Of a DNA stretch of 64,000 nucleotides, positions 43,601 to 51,948 are shown one piece after another. The notes beneath the pieces are model-generated. The model searched no databases. It was not told the DNA's origin and saw only the letters and a list, made by a program, of their open reading frames with translations. Origin of the DNA: Clostridia bacterium (GTDB lineage: Bacteria; Bacillota; TC1; UBA5767); contig CP069393.1 in the NCBI GenBank assembly GCA_016887505.1, positions 1,598,001-1,662,000 on the forward strand, in the 5' to 3' direction. The position numbers and the translations under genes were made by a program. Within the stretch, counting starts at the first letter, position 1. The number at the start of each line of letters is the position of its first letter.

Positions 43601-43704
43601 TCTATCATATATGTTGGGGTGCGAAACGGTTGACCTGCGAACGCATCGCAGACCGCTTTTGCTGCGTCTGCCTGAAAAGGCTGATGCCGGAATTGTAGTT
43701 TCAT
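40681..43704 (-). CDS. res: Type III restriction enzyme Res subunit (helicase-nuclease)
   Basis: 1007 aa. SF2 motifs: [13 protein letters not shown] near 95-107 (I), [12 protein letters not shown] near 217-228 (II, DEPQ), LRYSATHK (III), [24 protein letters not shown] (V) and [15 protein letters not shown] (VI). The C-terminal nuclease is [12 protein letters not shown] then YFVAETKGD, a PD-ExK set. This is the cutting subunit that works with Mod (43739-45556) after both bind their target. ATG at 43704 is preferred to 43722. The gene is full length with all motifs present. Confidence 0.92.
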   Translation of the reverse strand: [1007 protein letters not shown]

Positions 43705-43738
43705 TCGCCAGCACCTCCGCATTCTTTTTTAGTTTTCA

Positions 43739-45556
43739 TCATATCACCCTCACATTCGTGTTGGGTGCAAGCAGCTTGAAGATTTCAAACACGTTTATTT
43801 TTTCAGGCGAACTGGAAAAGCTGCTGTCGCGGAACACGGCACGCAAGGGCTTGCGGCTTGCTATCTCGCGGATTGCCTTTTCGCTGATACGATCTTCAAA
43901 GCAAGCAATCAGGTCACCGTCGTTGTAGGTATGGACGGTGAAGCCGTCGATTTTTTCGTGGGTGTGGGGCATGGATAGCGGCAAGCCCCATTCGAGCAGG
44001 CAACCGTAGAGCAAATCCATATCGGTGCGGTCGGGCTTAATGTTGCTTTCCATTTGCAAAATCAAGTCCTGCGTATAGTCACCCGCCGCGTAGTACACAT
44101 CGTTCATGTTGGTATCGTCCAGCTTGAGGACACGGAAACCGATATCGAGATTCAGCGCGGTCAACCCCGCTTCAGCTTTGATTTTATCCCCGGCACGACG
44201 GATGCGTTCTTTGCCGATTTCACAGATATTTTTATAGCCCGCTTTGTAGGCTTCAGATTTTTCATCGGTGACTTCGGGCAGCTGCACCATTATAAATTTT
44301 CGCTTGCCGCCGTCCTCGGCGTTGAGTTGCATTAAAGCGTCTCCCGTTGTTCCGCTTCCAGAGAAAAAGTCGAAAACGATATCATTACCTTTGACAACAA
44401 CCTTTAGAAGATATTTCATAAGATTCAACGGTTTTGGATTATCAAACTTTACTTCTGTAATAAGTTTTTTTAAGTAAACCGTTGTGCTTTGTGCATCAAA
44501 GACACCCCAGTTGCTTTTGATTGCTTTATTCTCATTGGTCATTTCTCGCATGAATTCCTTCTGTTTTGGAAGGGTATCTTTCCATAAGATCCGGTTTTCC
44601 TGTATCATCCTTTCCAGCGATTCTTTTGAGAACGCCCAAGTATTTGTATATTCTCTACCTGTATTGGGATCGGTTATTGTAAAGGAATCTTCAATTGGCT
44701 TTGTCGTGCTTTTAATATTTGACTCGCGCCACGGTCCCCTTGGGTCATTATCTGGGTTTTTGAACCCATCCGTCTCCTCATTGCGCTCTTCACCAATAAA
44801 ACTAAACTTGTCGCTTCTCTGGTAAACGACTATGTATTCATGGACATTGACCATCATATTTCTTGGGGGGACACCTTTTGCGGAGGACTTTTTATCCCAT
44901 ACAACGGAGTCTACATAGTTAGCTTCACCAAAAATTTCATCCATCATGGCTTTTAAGGTTGAATGCTCGTGTTCATCGATACTCACAAAAATTGCCCCAT
45001 CTTCCGTTAATAAATCCCTTGCAATCCGTAAACGAGAATATATCATACTACACCAGTCAGAATGCATACGGGGGTTGCTGATAGTATTTTCGCGGAAGTT
45101 TCTTTGCCCGCTCTCATCGAACATATCTACTGCCTCTTCATATTCGTCATCGTCAGCACGATAATTATCAGGATACAGGAAACTATCGCTCCCTGTGTTG
45201 TACGGCGGATCTATGTAGATCATCTTGACTTTGCCCAAATAGCTCTCTTGCAAGAGTTTGAGCACGTCAAGGTTGTCGCCCTCTATGTAAAGATTTTCGG
45301 TTGTATCCCAATCCTTGCTTTCCTCCACGCAGGGGCGGAGTGTCTTGCGGATAGGTCTTCCGGCCTCGGCAATGGCGGCGCGTTTGCCCACCCATGTAAA
45401 TTCGTACGCTTCATCGCCGTATACATCCTCACCAAGCATGGAGCGCAGTAGGTCAAAATTAACCTTCCCCTCGGTCACTACGCCGGGGAAAAGTTCGGCA
45501 ATTTTCGTCACATTCTCGGCGGTGAGATTCGGGGTTTCGAATTTCATTTTATCCAT
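43739..45556 (-). CDS. mod: Type III DNA methyltransferase Mod subunit
   Basis: 605 aa beta-class adenine methyltransferase. IYIDPPYNTGSDSFLYPDNY near 114-133 is motif IV, and VFDFFSGSGTTGDALMQL near 394-411 is motif I. The region between is the target-recognition domain (KKSSAKGVPPRNMMVNVHEY etc.). The conserved N-terminal part (ELFPGVVTEGKVNFDLLRSML) is normal for Mod. It methylates one strand of a short asymmetric site and gives specificity to Res. It follows the small coiled-coil gene and precedes res by 34 bases. Confidence 0.93.
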   Translation of the reverse strand: MDKMKFETPNLTAENVTKIAELFPGVVTEGKVNFDLLRSMLGEDVYGDEAYEFTWVGKRAAIAEAGRPIRKTLRPCVEESKDWDTTENLYIEGDNLDVLKLLQESYLGKVKMIYIDPPYNTGSDSFLYPDNYRADDDEYEEAVDMFDESGQRNFRENTISNPRMHSDWCSMIYSRLRIARDLLTEDGAIFVSIDEHEHSTLKAMMDEIFGEANYVDSVVWDKKSSAKGVPPRNMMVNVHEYIVVYQRSDKFSFIGEERNEETDGFKNPDNDPRGPWRESNIKSTTKPIEDSFTITDPNTGREYTNTWAFSKESLERMIQENRILWKDTLPKQKEFMREMTNENKAIKSNWGVFDAQSTTVYLKKLITEVKFDNPKPLNLMKYLLKVVVKGNDIVFDFFSGSGTTGDALMQLNAEDGGKRKFIMVQLPEVTDEKSEAYKAGYKNICEIGKERIRRAGDKIKAEAGLTALNLDIGFRVLKLDDTNMNDVYYAAGDYTQDLILQMESNIKPDRTDMDLLYGCLLEWGLPLSMPHTHEKIDGFTVHTYNDGDLIACFEDRISEKAIREIASRKPLRAVFRDSSFSSSPEKINVFEIFKLLAPNTNVRVI

Positions 45557-45573
45557 ATCAATTATCCTCCTAT

Positions 45574-46044
45574 TTATGGCAGTTTCTCAATGATCGGTTG
45601 AGCCAAGTTCCAAACAGCCGTGGCGTAACCTGCTATCTTTGCAAGGGTTTCTGCATCCTTGATTGTTTGCGTTATCCTGCCCATAACCTTGGTATAGACG
45701 GATTTCGCTTCGGCTTGGCTTCTTGCCTTGGCGATGGTCAATACTTCGGCAATTATCTCAATCAATTCATCTTGCTGCTCATTGCTCTTGCTGATAAGGT
45801 CAACAAGTGTATAGAGGTTCGCCGTGTTTTGCTCGATGGCGCGGAGGCTTCGGATTGTTTCTTCACGATAGGCGGCTTCTGCTGCTTCTTTTCGTTCACG
45901 CTCTCTTTGGACAGCTTGCATCGACCGCTCCATGTCACGTTGATTTGCAGCTATCGAGTCAGCTACCGAATTAGCAAGGTGATTTGTTGTTGAAAAATCT
46001 ATTCTCGGCATATTTGCCGGATCTAACTTGAATCCATCACTCAT
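45574..46044 (-). CDS. Small coiled-coil protein of the defence operon
   Basis: 156 aa, mostly helical. The middle (QRDMERSMQAVQRERERKEA near 35-55) is a charged coiled coil and the C-terminus (KIAGYATAVWNLAQPIIEKLP) is amphipathic. No enzymatic motif. It overlaps the DUF4391 gene by four bases (ATGA type), so it is co-translated. Its regular place between DUF4391 and Mod suggests a structural or coupling subunit; unknown family. Confidence 0.6.
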   Translation of the reverse strand: MSDGFKLDPANMPRIDFSTTNHLANSVADSIAANQRDMERSMQAVQRERERKEAAEAAYREETIRSLRAIEQNTANLYTLVDLISKSNEQQDELIEIIAEVLTIAKARSQAEAKSVYTKVMGRITQTIKDAETLAKIAGYATAVWNLAQPIIEKLP

Positions 46045-46652
46045 TGTAGTTCCTCCAGTTCTTTTTTAAGTCGTTTCAACTCGCCGTTCAACTCAACTTG
46101 TTTATTAAACTGCTTTTCACGCAGTAGTTTCTTTTCTAAGGCGACAATATCGCGTTCGAGTCTTTGCCGCTGTTTATCACGGTCTACGGCTTCTTCAATA
46201 TCGCCGTCCGTTCCGAGTCGACCACCCGATATCTGCCGCGCCAAGTTTTCGTACACCGCATCCAAATTTAACCCATCGAACCTCAACATAAAACCACCAA
46301 GCGGCTGCCAGTCGGTGTTGTAGAACGTGCCGGATGCTTCAATCCACACCTGCGCCTCGTCGCCGAACACGAGGATAAACAGGATTTTATACGGTATTGC
46401 TTTGGCAATGGCGGGCAGAACCCGCTTGTCGAGTTCCCGTTGGCGAAGCTGAATTTCAAATATCTGAATTTCCGCAACTGTTTCGCCTGCACTGATCGCC
46501 ATCGTGCTATCTGCAAGCTTGTTTCGCCAGAAGACTGAATCTATCTGGTCTTTTATCATGTCGCGCGACTGCGGCGTGAGAGTGGCGTTTTGGTAGAGCT
46601 TCTCTTTCGCAATGCGGCGGTTTACCTGCGTTGTGCGTGGCAATCCTAACAT
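46041..46652 (-). CDS. DUF4391 protein
   Basis: 203 aa. The N-terminal region (PRTTQVNRRIAKEKLYQNA, then DSVFWRNKLADSTMAI) and the central EIQIFEIQLRQRELDKRVLPAIAKAIPYKILFILVFGDEAQVWIE match DUF4391, a family found next to type III-like methyltransferases and helicases. The C-terminal ~45 residues are a coiled coil (LERDIVALEKKLLREKQFN). No activity known. It lies four bases after the helicase stop. Confidence 0.8.
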   Translation of the reverse strand: MLGLPRTTQVNRRIAKEKLYQNATLTPQSRDMIKDQIDSVFWRNKLADSTMAISAGETVAEIQIFEIQLRQRELDKRVLPAIAKAIPYKILFILVFGDEAQVWIEASGTFYNTDWQPLGGFMLRFDGLNLDAVYENLARQISGGRLGTDGDIEEAVDRDKQRQRLERDIVALEKKLLREKQFNKQVELNGELKRLKKELEELQ

Positions 46653-46656
46653 CTCG

Positions 46657-49600
46657 TCACCTCACCACAAGGAAGCAAATCAATTCAAAATCATCCAGCC
46701 CGCTGATATTGGTATTTAGGGCAGATGTGCCGCCCGGGCTGAACAAGCTATCGATATCGCTTTCCTCTTTTACTTCAATAATTGAGTTGATTGCATCCGA
46801 TAACAACGTGGACACGCCGCGCATATCTCGCCCGTCTTTTGTCTCTTTGTTGAAGTCTTGGCAGGCTTCCATCGTTGGTTCGGTTTTGCCCCTGCATAGA
46901 GACCGGAACTTGTCAAGCAGTTCCTTTGGGGAAAGATGGTCGCAAATGACTTCACCGTCCGTTCCTATATACACCATGTAAAACGGGTGGAGGCGGTTCT
47001 GCATATCAATGTTTACGCTGTTATTGCGGTTCTTCAACACGAACACAATTCCCGGCGGACAATCCTCCGAAGCGGGGACAACCGCATGAAGCCCAAAAGG
47101 AACTTTATCCATATCGCCATTGTTTTTAACATATTCAAGCAGGTCAAGCCTAAATTCGTTCAGTCCCAAATCCATAATGGAGATGCCCGACTGCATATCT
47201 TCTATATCCACAACTTCCTCTTGAAGTCGTTTGAGTTGCGCTTTGCGGTATTCAAGGTCGCCTTTTTCCTCGGCGTTGATAAGGTCGTCGTCACCGGTTG
47301 CGGTCATGACAGAAATCCGCATCCTTGTTTCCACCCTACCTTTAAGGGAGAGATACTCATCCAAATCCACGTCCGGCCAGAAGTTGACAAGCTGAATAAC
47401 CTCGTTGCGGCTGCCAATACGGTCAATCCGCCCGAAACGCTGAATAATACGGACGGGGTTCCAGTGAATGTCGTAGTTGACGCAATAGTCGCAGTCTTGC
47501 AGGTTCTGACCTTCTGATATGCAGTCTGTGGCAATCAGCACCGAAATGTCAGCGGTGTTGTTTGGCATCAACAGGTTTTTGTCCTTTGAAATCGGGGAGA
47601 ACAAGGTCAGCACCTCGTTCATAGAAGCCCGCTGTCCCTTTATCGTGGTTTTGCCATCAACGCTTCCCGTAATCATCGCCGTATCAAGCCCAAATTTAGA
47701 CTTCACGAATGAACTGACATGGTGGTACAGATACTCCGCCGTATCTGAGAATGCTGAGAATATCAGGATCTTTCGGTTTCTATCGTTAATCGGATTCGTC
47801 AGTTTGCCTTCGATAAGTCCGAAAAGCGTCTGGAGTTTTGTGTCGTGTTTTGGTGTGATATCGTCAATCAGCATTTTCAGTAAGGCAAGCTCCTCGCTGT
47901 CTTCTGAAAGCCTGTCCCGCCAGGTTTTATAATCCATGTCGCCAAGGTCAATTTTGATGCTGTGTTCGGCAGCAAAATACTCCGTATTGCGATCATCATC
48001 GTCGAAGTCTGCGTCGCCTGTGAGTTCCCGTCCGTCTATAACCGAATAGCCGCCACTTGTGTAGGCATCTATTTCGGCAATTGTGCTATCAATTAATTGC
48101 TTAACCCGCCCAACAGTGAGCCGAAAGGACTCTACGGAGCTTTCGAGTCGTTTCATTAGGTTTATGCTCATCAAGCGGCGTATGCCCATTTCACGCCCTG
48201 CGCGGTTGATGTTGCGGGAAGTATCAACATATTTATGGAGCATACTTGGGAATATGTAATCGGTAGGGATATACACCGAGAGATTCAATTTCATTAGCTG
48301 ATAGTAAATTTCGCTGTAGTTTATTGCGCTTTCTAAATCGGTCAGGCGCGGTCGCAAAGAGATGGGCTTCAATCGTTCGGGGAATGAGCCTATCTCCTTC
48401 ATATTGTAATATTTTTCTATATGTTTACGGGAGCGAGCGATGGTCACGCTGTCCAGCACCTCAAAAAAGTCGAAATCGAGTGACTTTAACAGCGAGTTCG
48501 TAGTTCTTTCGTCCTCTTCCTTCTTGTTCCACTGGTTGAATTGCTTTTGGGCGCTTCTAAAAATTTCATCTATTGTGCGATTTATGCCGAGTTTCTCATT
48601 GATGAGACTCGGATTGCCCTCATAAGCAAGTTCAAGCTGGTGGCGAAGATCGGTAAAACGGTTGTTGACTGGAGTTGCCGAAAGCATCAAAACCTTCGTC
48701 TTTACTCCCGTGCGTATAACACGGTTCATTAAACGAAGGTAGCGATTCTCGCGACGGTCTTCTCCATATACTTCACCGCCGTTTCTAAAGTTGTGGGACT
48801 CATCGATTACCACAAGGTCATAATTGCCCCAGTTAAGCCTATCCAAATCAAGCCCGTTGGATTTGCCGCGATCCCTTGAAAGGTCCGTATGATACAGCAC
48901 ATCATATCGCAAGCGGTCGGCAGCTATTGGGTTGTTCACATAGTTGTCTTTATATGTATTCCAGTTATCCGACAACTTCTTAGGGCACAAAACAAGCACG
49001 GAGCGGTTGCGATTTTCATAATACTTAACGACAGCAAGGGCGGTAAATGTTTTACCAAGTCCTACGCTGTCTGCAAGGATACATCCGTTATATGATTCAA
49101 GTTTGTTAATAATCGCAAGTACGGCGTCCTTTTGGAATGCATATAACATATTCCAGATTTTACTCTCTTTAAATCCCGTCGCTTCATTGGGTAAAACGTC
49201 CTCGGAGATATCCTCCAAGAACTCATTGAAGATATTGTATATTGCCACAAAGTAAATAAACTCTGGTGCGTTTTCGTTATAGGCCGCAGTGATACCATCG
49301 ATGACCTGCTCAGTCACATCTTGCATCAGGCTCTTGTCGTTCCAAATTTGATTAAACATACGGATATACTCGCCGGAGAGCGGCGCAAACATCTTATTAA
49401 CCGGATTAATGATATTGTTGCCACGCTCGCAACCGATGTCGGAAGTGGTGAACCCATGTAGTGGCATATAGGTCGTGCACTCATTTCCTTCAACATTCAT
49501 AAAACCGCTGATGTTCCCGCCTGTGAGGTTGGAACGGAATTTTACCTTCTTACGAATCCAGTCGGAACACTCGCGGGCAATTGCCTTTTGTGTCAATTCA

Positions 49601-49887
49601 TTACGAAGCTTCACTTCAAACTCCGTGCCGTAGAGTGAACGCTCACGGTTAAGACGTGGGATATAGAACTCTCGTTTTTCCTTGGGCGCCTTCTCATGCA
49701 GGAAAGTCGGTGAGGTGAAAATAAAACGCAACTCATTGATGCCATCAAGCTGTTTCTTGAGGGCTTGGTACGCATATATGGAGAAACAGGCAGCCGCTAT
49801 GGACAGCTTGTCGCCCTTGTTTATCGAAACGGTCAAGTCGTCCTTAACCGTTTTATTCACATTATCAAGCATTTCTGGCATCTGCAT
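46657..49887 (-). CDS. SNF2-type helicase with N-terminal PLD-like domain
   Basis: 1076 aa. The N-terminal ~240 residues resemble PLD-superfamily proteins (SINKGDKLSIAAACFSIYAY, TTYMPLHGFTTSDIG) though a full HKD motif is not seen. The helicase core has ILADSVGLGKTFTALAVV near 265-282 (I), VVIDESHNFRNGG (II), VLMLSATPVNNRF (III) and VRIIQRFGRIDRIGSRNEV (VI). Proteins of this build occur with DUF4391 and a beta-class methyltransferase in restriction-like loci. It follows the HTH gene and starts the core of the system. ATG at 49887; no ribosome site better than AAGGAGTC was seen. Confidence 0.82.
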   Translation of the reverse strand: MQMPEMLDNVNKTVKDDLTVSINKGDKLSIAAACFSIYAYQALKKQLDGINELRFIFTSPTFLHEKAPKEKREFYIPRLNRERSLYGTEFEVKLRNELTQKAIARECSDWIRKKVKFRSNLTGGNISGFMNVEGNECTTYMPLHGFTTSDIGCERGNNIINPVNKMFAPLSGEYIRMFNQIWNDKSLMQDVTEQVIDGITAAYNENAPEFIYFVAIYNIFNEFLEDISEDVLPNEATGFKESKIWNMLYAFQKDAVLAIINKLESYNGCILADSVGLGKTFTALAVVKYYENRNRSVLVLCPKKLSDNWNTYKDNYVNNPIAADRLRYDVLYHTDLSRDRGKSNGLDLDRLNWGNYDLVVIDESHNFRNGGEVYGEDRRENRYLRLMNRVIRTGVKTKVLMLSATPVNNRFTDLRHQLELAYEGNPSLINEKLGINRTIDEIFRSAQKQFNQWNKKEEDERTTNSLLKSLDFDFFEVLDSVTIARSRKHIEKYYNMKEIGSFPERLKPISLRPRLTDLESAINYSEIYYQLMKLNLSVYIPTDYIFPSMLHKYVDTSRNINRAGREMGIRRLMSINLMKRLESSVESFRLTVGRVKQLIDSTIAEIDAYTSGGYSVIDGRELTGDADFDDDDRNTEYFAAEHSIKIDLGDMDYKTWRDRLSEDSEELALLKMLIDDITPKHDTKLQTLFGLIEGKLTNPINDRNRKILIFSAFSDTAEYLYHHVSSFVKSKFGLDTAMITGSVDGKTTIKGQRASMNEVLTLFSPISKDKNLLMPNNTADISVLIATDCISEGQNLQDCDYCVNYDIHWNPVRIIQRFGRIDRIGSRNEVIQLVNFWPDVDLDEYLSLKGRVETRMRISVMTATGDDDLINAEEKGDLEYRKAQLKRLQEEVVDIEDMQSGISIMDLGLNEFRLDLLEYVKNNGDMDKVPFGLHAVVPASEDCPPGIVFVLKNRNNSVNIDMQNRLHPFYMVYIGTDGEVICDHLSPKELLDKFRSLCRGKTEPTMEACQDFNKETKDGRDMRGVSTLLSDAINSIIEVKEESDIDSLFSPGGTSALNTNISGLDDFELICFLVVR

Positions 49888-49916
49888 ATTATTGACTCCT
49901 TAGAATTTCATTCGAT

Positions 49917-50117
49917 TTACTCCTTGATTTTGCCCTTGCGTACCCACTCGTCAACTTCGGAGACTTTAAACTTATAGCGTTTCCCGGCTTTATTAACGGG
50001 GAGTTTACCTTCCCGCATCCACGTGCGGACAGTGTCCTTGCTTACACTGAGATACTCGGCGATATCCTCAAGATTCACCCATTTTTCGGTTATATTCTTA
50101 TCAATCTCGTTGCTCAT
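49917..50117 (-). CDS. Excisionase-type (MerR-like) HTH protein
   Basis: 66 aa. WVNLEDIAEYLSVSKDTVRTWMREGKLPVNKAGKRYKF then EVDEWVRKG is the winged helix of excisionase-family (HTH_17) proteins. It lies inside the operon, 30 bases before the helicase gene. It may regulate the operon (a candidate reader of the inverted repeat at 51895-51948) or be a structural DNA-binding subunit; no integrase is near, so an excision role is unlikely. Confidence 0.8.
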   Translation of the reverse strand: MSNEIDKNITEKWVNLEDIAEYLSVSKDTVRTWMREGKLPVNKAGKRYKFKVSEVDEWVRKGKIKE

Positions 50118-50166
50118 GTCAAAACCTCCATAATGTATATATCTCGTTTTGTTGTGGTTACAACTC

Positions 50167-50796
50167 TTAAAACAGAGTGTTTATTACATCTGCTTTGCGC
50201 AGCTTCTCAATTAGATTTATCTGTTTTATCGTCCAATGTGTACGATCAAATTCATTAAATGCCGAAGCGCTATCGATAGAGAGTTCACAAGTAAGCTCAT
50301 TGAGTCGGCGCTGCGATATGGCGTACAGCAAATGAAAACACACCTTGATGCCGTTATCTTGAACTATTACTTCATCAACAAATCCGAGATAGGCATCTTG
50401 ATTTTCACCTGCACGACCATATTGATGATTTCTGCTTGCGAATATAGCCGGGAAGGTTTTTATTGCTGTAATGGCCCCCATATCTAATTTGGCGTATTTG
50501 GCTTTTAATTCGGGTGCTATACTCTCGGTCAAAGCACATTCCTTCGGTACCATAAAATGGCCTCCGGTGAACAATTCATCACCAATAACGAAAAGACTAT
50601 AATAATTCTCATTTACAGTGCGTCTTGTCGGAAGCGTGACCCCACTTGTCTGAACTACAGGAATATACACGCTTTTCATATTCACTGCATTCGCGTGAGC
50701 AATCAGCGTGTTCCCATCACCGGGTAGGTTTATATTTGCCGATGCACCACTCGACGGAAGAACGGTGGATGAGATCGGTTTCAGTTTATCACTCAT
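50167..50796 (-). CDS. Unknown protein, second gene of the defence operon
   Basis: 209 aa, start overlapping the previous gene by eight bases. After a flexible Ser/Ala/Asn-rich start (~30 residues) there is a compact domain with alternating strands (SVYIPVVQTSGVTLPTRRTV, YYSLFVIGDELFTGGHFMVP). A YGRAGENQDAYLGFVDEVIV motif near 128-147 and a helical end (HWTIKQINLIEKLRKADVI) follow. I do not recognise the family and see no catalytic motif. The tight coupling to the 310-aa gene suggests that the two products act together. Confidence 0.6.
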   Translation of the reverse strand: MSDKLKPISSTVLPSSGASANINLPGDGNTLIAHANAVNMKSVYIPVVQTSGVTLPTRRTVNENYYSLFVIGDELFTGGHFMVPKECALTESIAPELKAKYAKLDMGAITAIKTFPAIFASRNHQYGRAGENQDAYLGFVDEVIVQDNGIKVCFHLLYAISQRRLNELTCELSIDSASAFNEFDRTHWTIKQINLIEKLRKADVINTLF

Positions 50797-51721
50797 CTTT
50801 TTGCCCTCCGTTATTAATATTTACTGTATCTACATGATTATAGAAACTGTTGTTATTGCCGGATATGTTGAAATTGAAGAATGTAGGATTGTTGTTTATA
50901 ACCTGCTGCGTCAAGATGGATGCGTCAGGCTCTTTCTCTGCCGACTGTTCCTCATTAGGACTTTCATCATTTGTCATTGGTTCGTCCACTAATGGCTCAT
51001 CAACAATTTCAGCATCGACACTTTCTCCAAAGCCTTCACAATAGTTTAGCGTAATATTCCTTGAAATGAGGTTTGCAAGGTTCCCTTTATATTCACGCTT
51101 TCCCCCTCCGGTTGAAGGACACCATAAATTGATTGTTTCCTTGCCAAAAGTATTCTTTTCTGAACGGGTTACTGCAAAATGCCAAACACCTAATAAAAAT
51201 GATTGCAGGCAAACACTTGTTGCTTTGAGAATGTCGGATTTTGTTATTGCATCACCGCTTTCCGAAGCAAAGAAAAGTTGATTATCACCGATGGAGTCAT
51301 CAGCTTCAATCAAGGCTAAAAGTTCTATAACCAATCTTTCGTCTTTTCTCATGCTGCCTGTATCAATGAGCAATGCTATTACCTTAGACATTTCGGCTAA
51401 TACGGAGGGGTAATTATCTTTGATTCGCGTATTGAATGCAGTCAGTGCCGCATCGTCACCAAAAGGATATATTGAGCCTCCTTCATTTTTACAGGTCTTA
51501 TATTCTGAAGTATTGCCGCTAACTGTGCTGTCAGCGAATACAAATATGTTCTGCCAGTCAGGAACGATCACCTTAGATAAGGCGAACAGAGCTATGGGTT
51601 CGGAATAAGGCTCCGGATTCCCCGTATAATATTCATTTGCTCCACGTAGGGGCTTTCTTGCACGTAAAAACAATGTAAGGAAAGTGCCGCCGCAAAGACG
51701 CTGCTTTACTATTTTTGCCAT
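50789..51721 (-). CDS. Unknown protein, first gene of the defence operon
   Basis: 310 aa. The first ~220 residues form one domain (KIVKQRLCGGTFLTLFLRAR, SEYKTCKNEGGSIYPFGDDA, FNTRIKDNYPSVLAEMSKVI, LFFASESGDAITKSDILKAT). An acidic linker (~225-265) leads to a short beta-type tail NNNPTFFNFNISGNNNSFYN followed by HVDTVNIN. No catalytic motif is evident. The tail pattern suggests oligomer contact or target docking. ATG at 51721 overlaps the leader frame stop. It is the likely sensor or first-acting component by position only. Confidence 0.6.
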   Translation of the reverse strand: MAKIVKQRLCGGTFLTLFLRARKPLRGANEYYTGNPEPYSEPIALFALSKVIVPDWQNIFVFADSTVSGNTSEYKTCKNEGGSIYPFGDDAALTAFNTRIKDNYPSVLAEMSKVIALLIDTGSMRKDERLVIELLALIEADDSIGDNQLFFASESGDAITKSDILKATSVCLQSFLLGVWHFAVTRSEKNTFGKETINLWCPSTGGGKREYKGNLANLISRNITLNYCEGFGESVDAEIVDEPLVDEPMTNDESPNEEQSAEKEPDASILTQQVINNNPTFFNFNISGNNNSFYNHVDTVNINNGGQKDE

Positions 51722-51804
51722 ATATTTTCACCGCTTTTCAAAAAACTAACTCGGCGAACTCTAACCAACTCTACGAAGTATGGTTGGCGAACTCGGCGAA
51801 CCAT
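51709..51804 (-). CDS. Leader ORF upstream of the defence operon
   Basis: 31 residues from ATG 51804: MVRRVRQPYFVELVRVRRVS..., very basic with a repeated VRRVR/RVRRV. AAGGA lies six bases upstream and its TAG overlaps the ATG of the 310-aa gene. Direct repeats GTTCGCCGAGTT in the DNA (51745-51757 and 51789-51801) are part of the same stretch. It could tune translation of the operon; reality is uncertain. Confidence 0.4.
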   Translation of the reverse strand: MVRRVRQPYFVELVRVRRVSFLKSGENIWQK

Positions 51805-51894
51805 TTTATGTCCTTGTGAGAAATCGCAGGGGCATTTTTTGTTGCTCTTGTACGGTGGCGAAGGTGCAAAAGCCAAAATAACAACCCACACTAA

Positions 51895-51948
51895 ACACTG
51901 TTAAACCATTATATCACGCACCAATCCGAAAAACAATGATAACAGTGT
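51895..51948 (-). promoter_or_regulatory. Defence operon promoter flanked by a 9-bp inverted repeat
   Basis: Minus strand: -35 TTGTTT (51931-51936), 17-base spacer, -10 TATAAT (51908-51913). ACACTGTTA (51895-51903) and TAACAGTGT (51940-51948) are perfect inverted copies on either side of the promoter, a classic repressor arrangement. The mRNA leader would be about 180 bases. The region also separates the operon from the divergent prophage 2 gene at 52019. Confidence 0.75.

Noticed and set aside
34025-49887. BREX or DISARM system
   Set aside because: No PglZ, BrxL or DrmA/DrmB-type genes are seen; the methyltransferase is type III Mod with its Res partner.
49917-50117. Excisionase of an integrated element
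   Set aside because: No integrase in the window; the gene is inside the defence operon and more likely a regulator or DNA-binding part.
51805-51891. Longer version of the leader ORF upstream of the defence operon
   Set aside because: The extra 29 codons lack a ribosome site; the ATG at 51804 has AAGGA.
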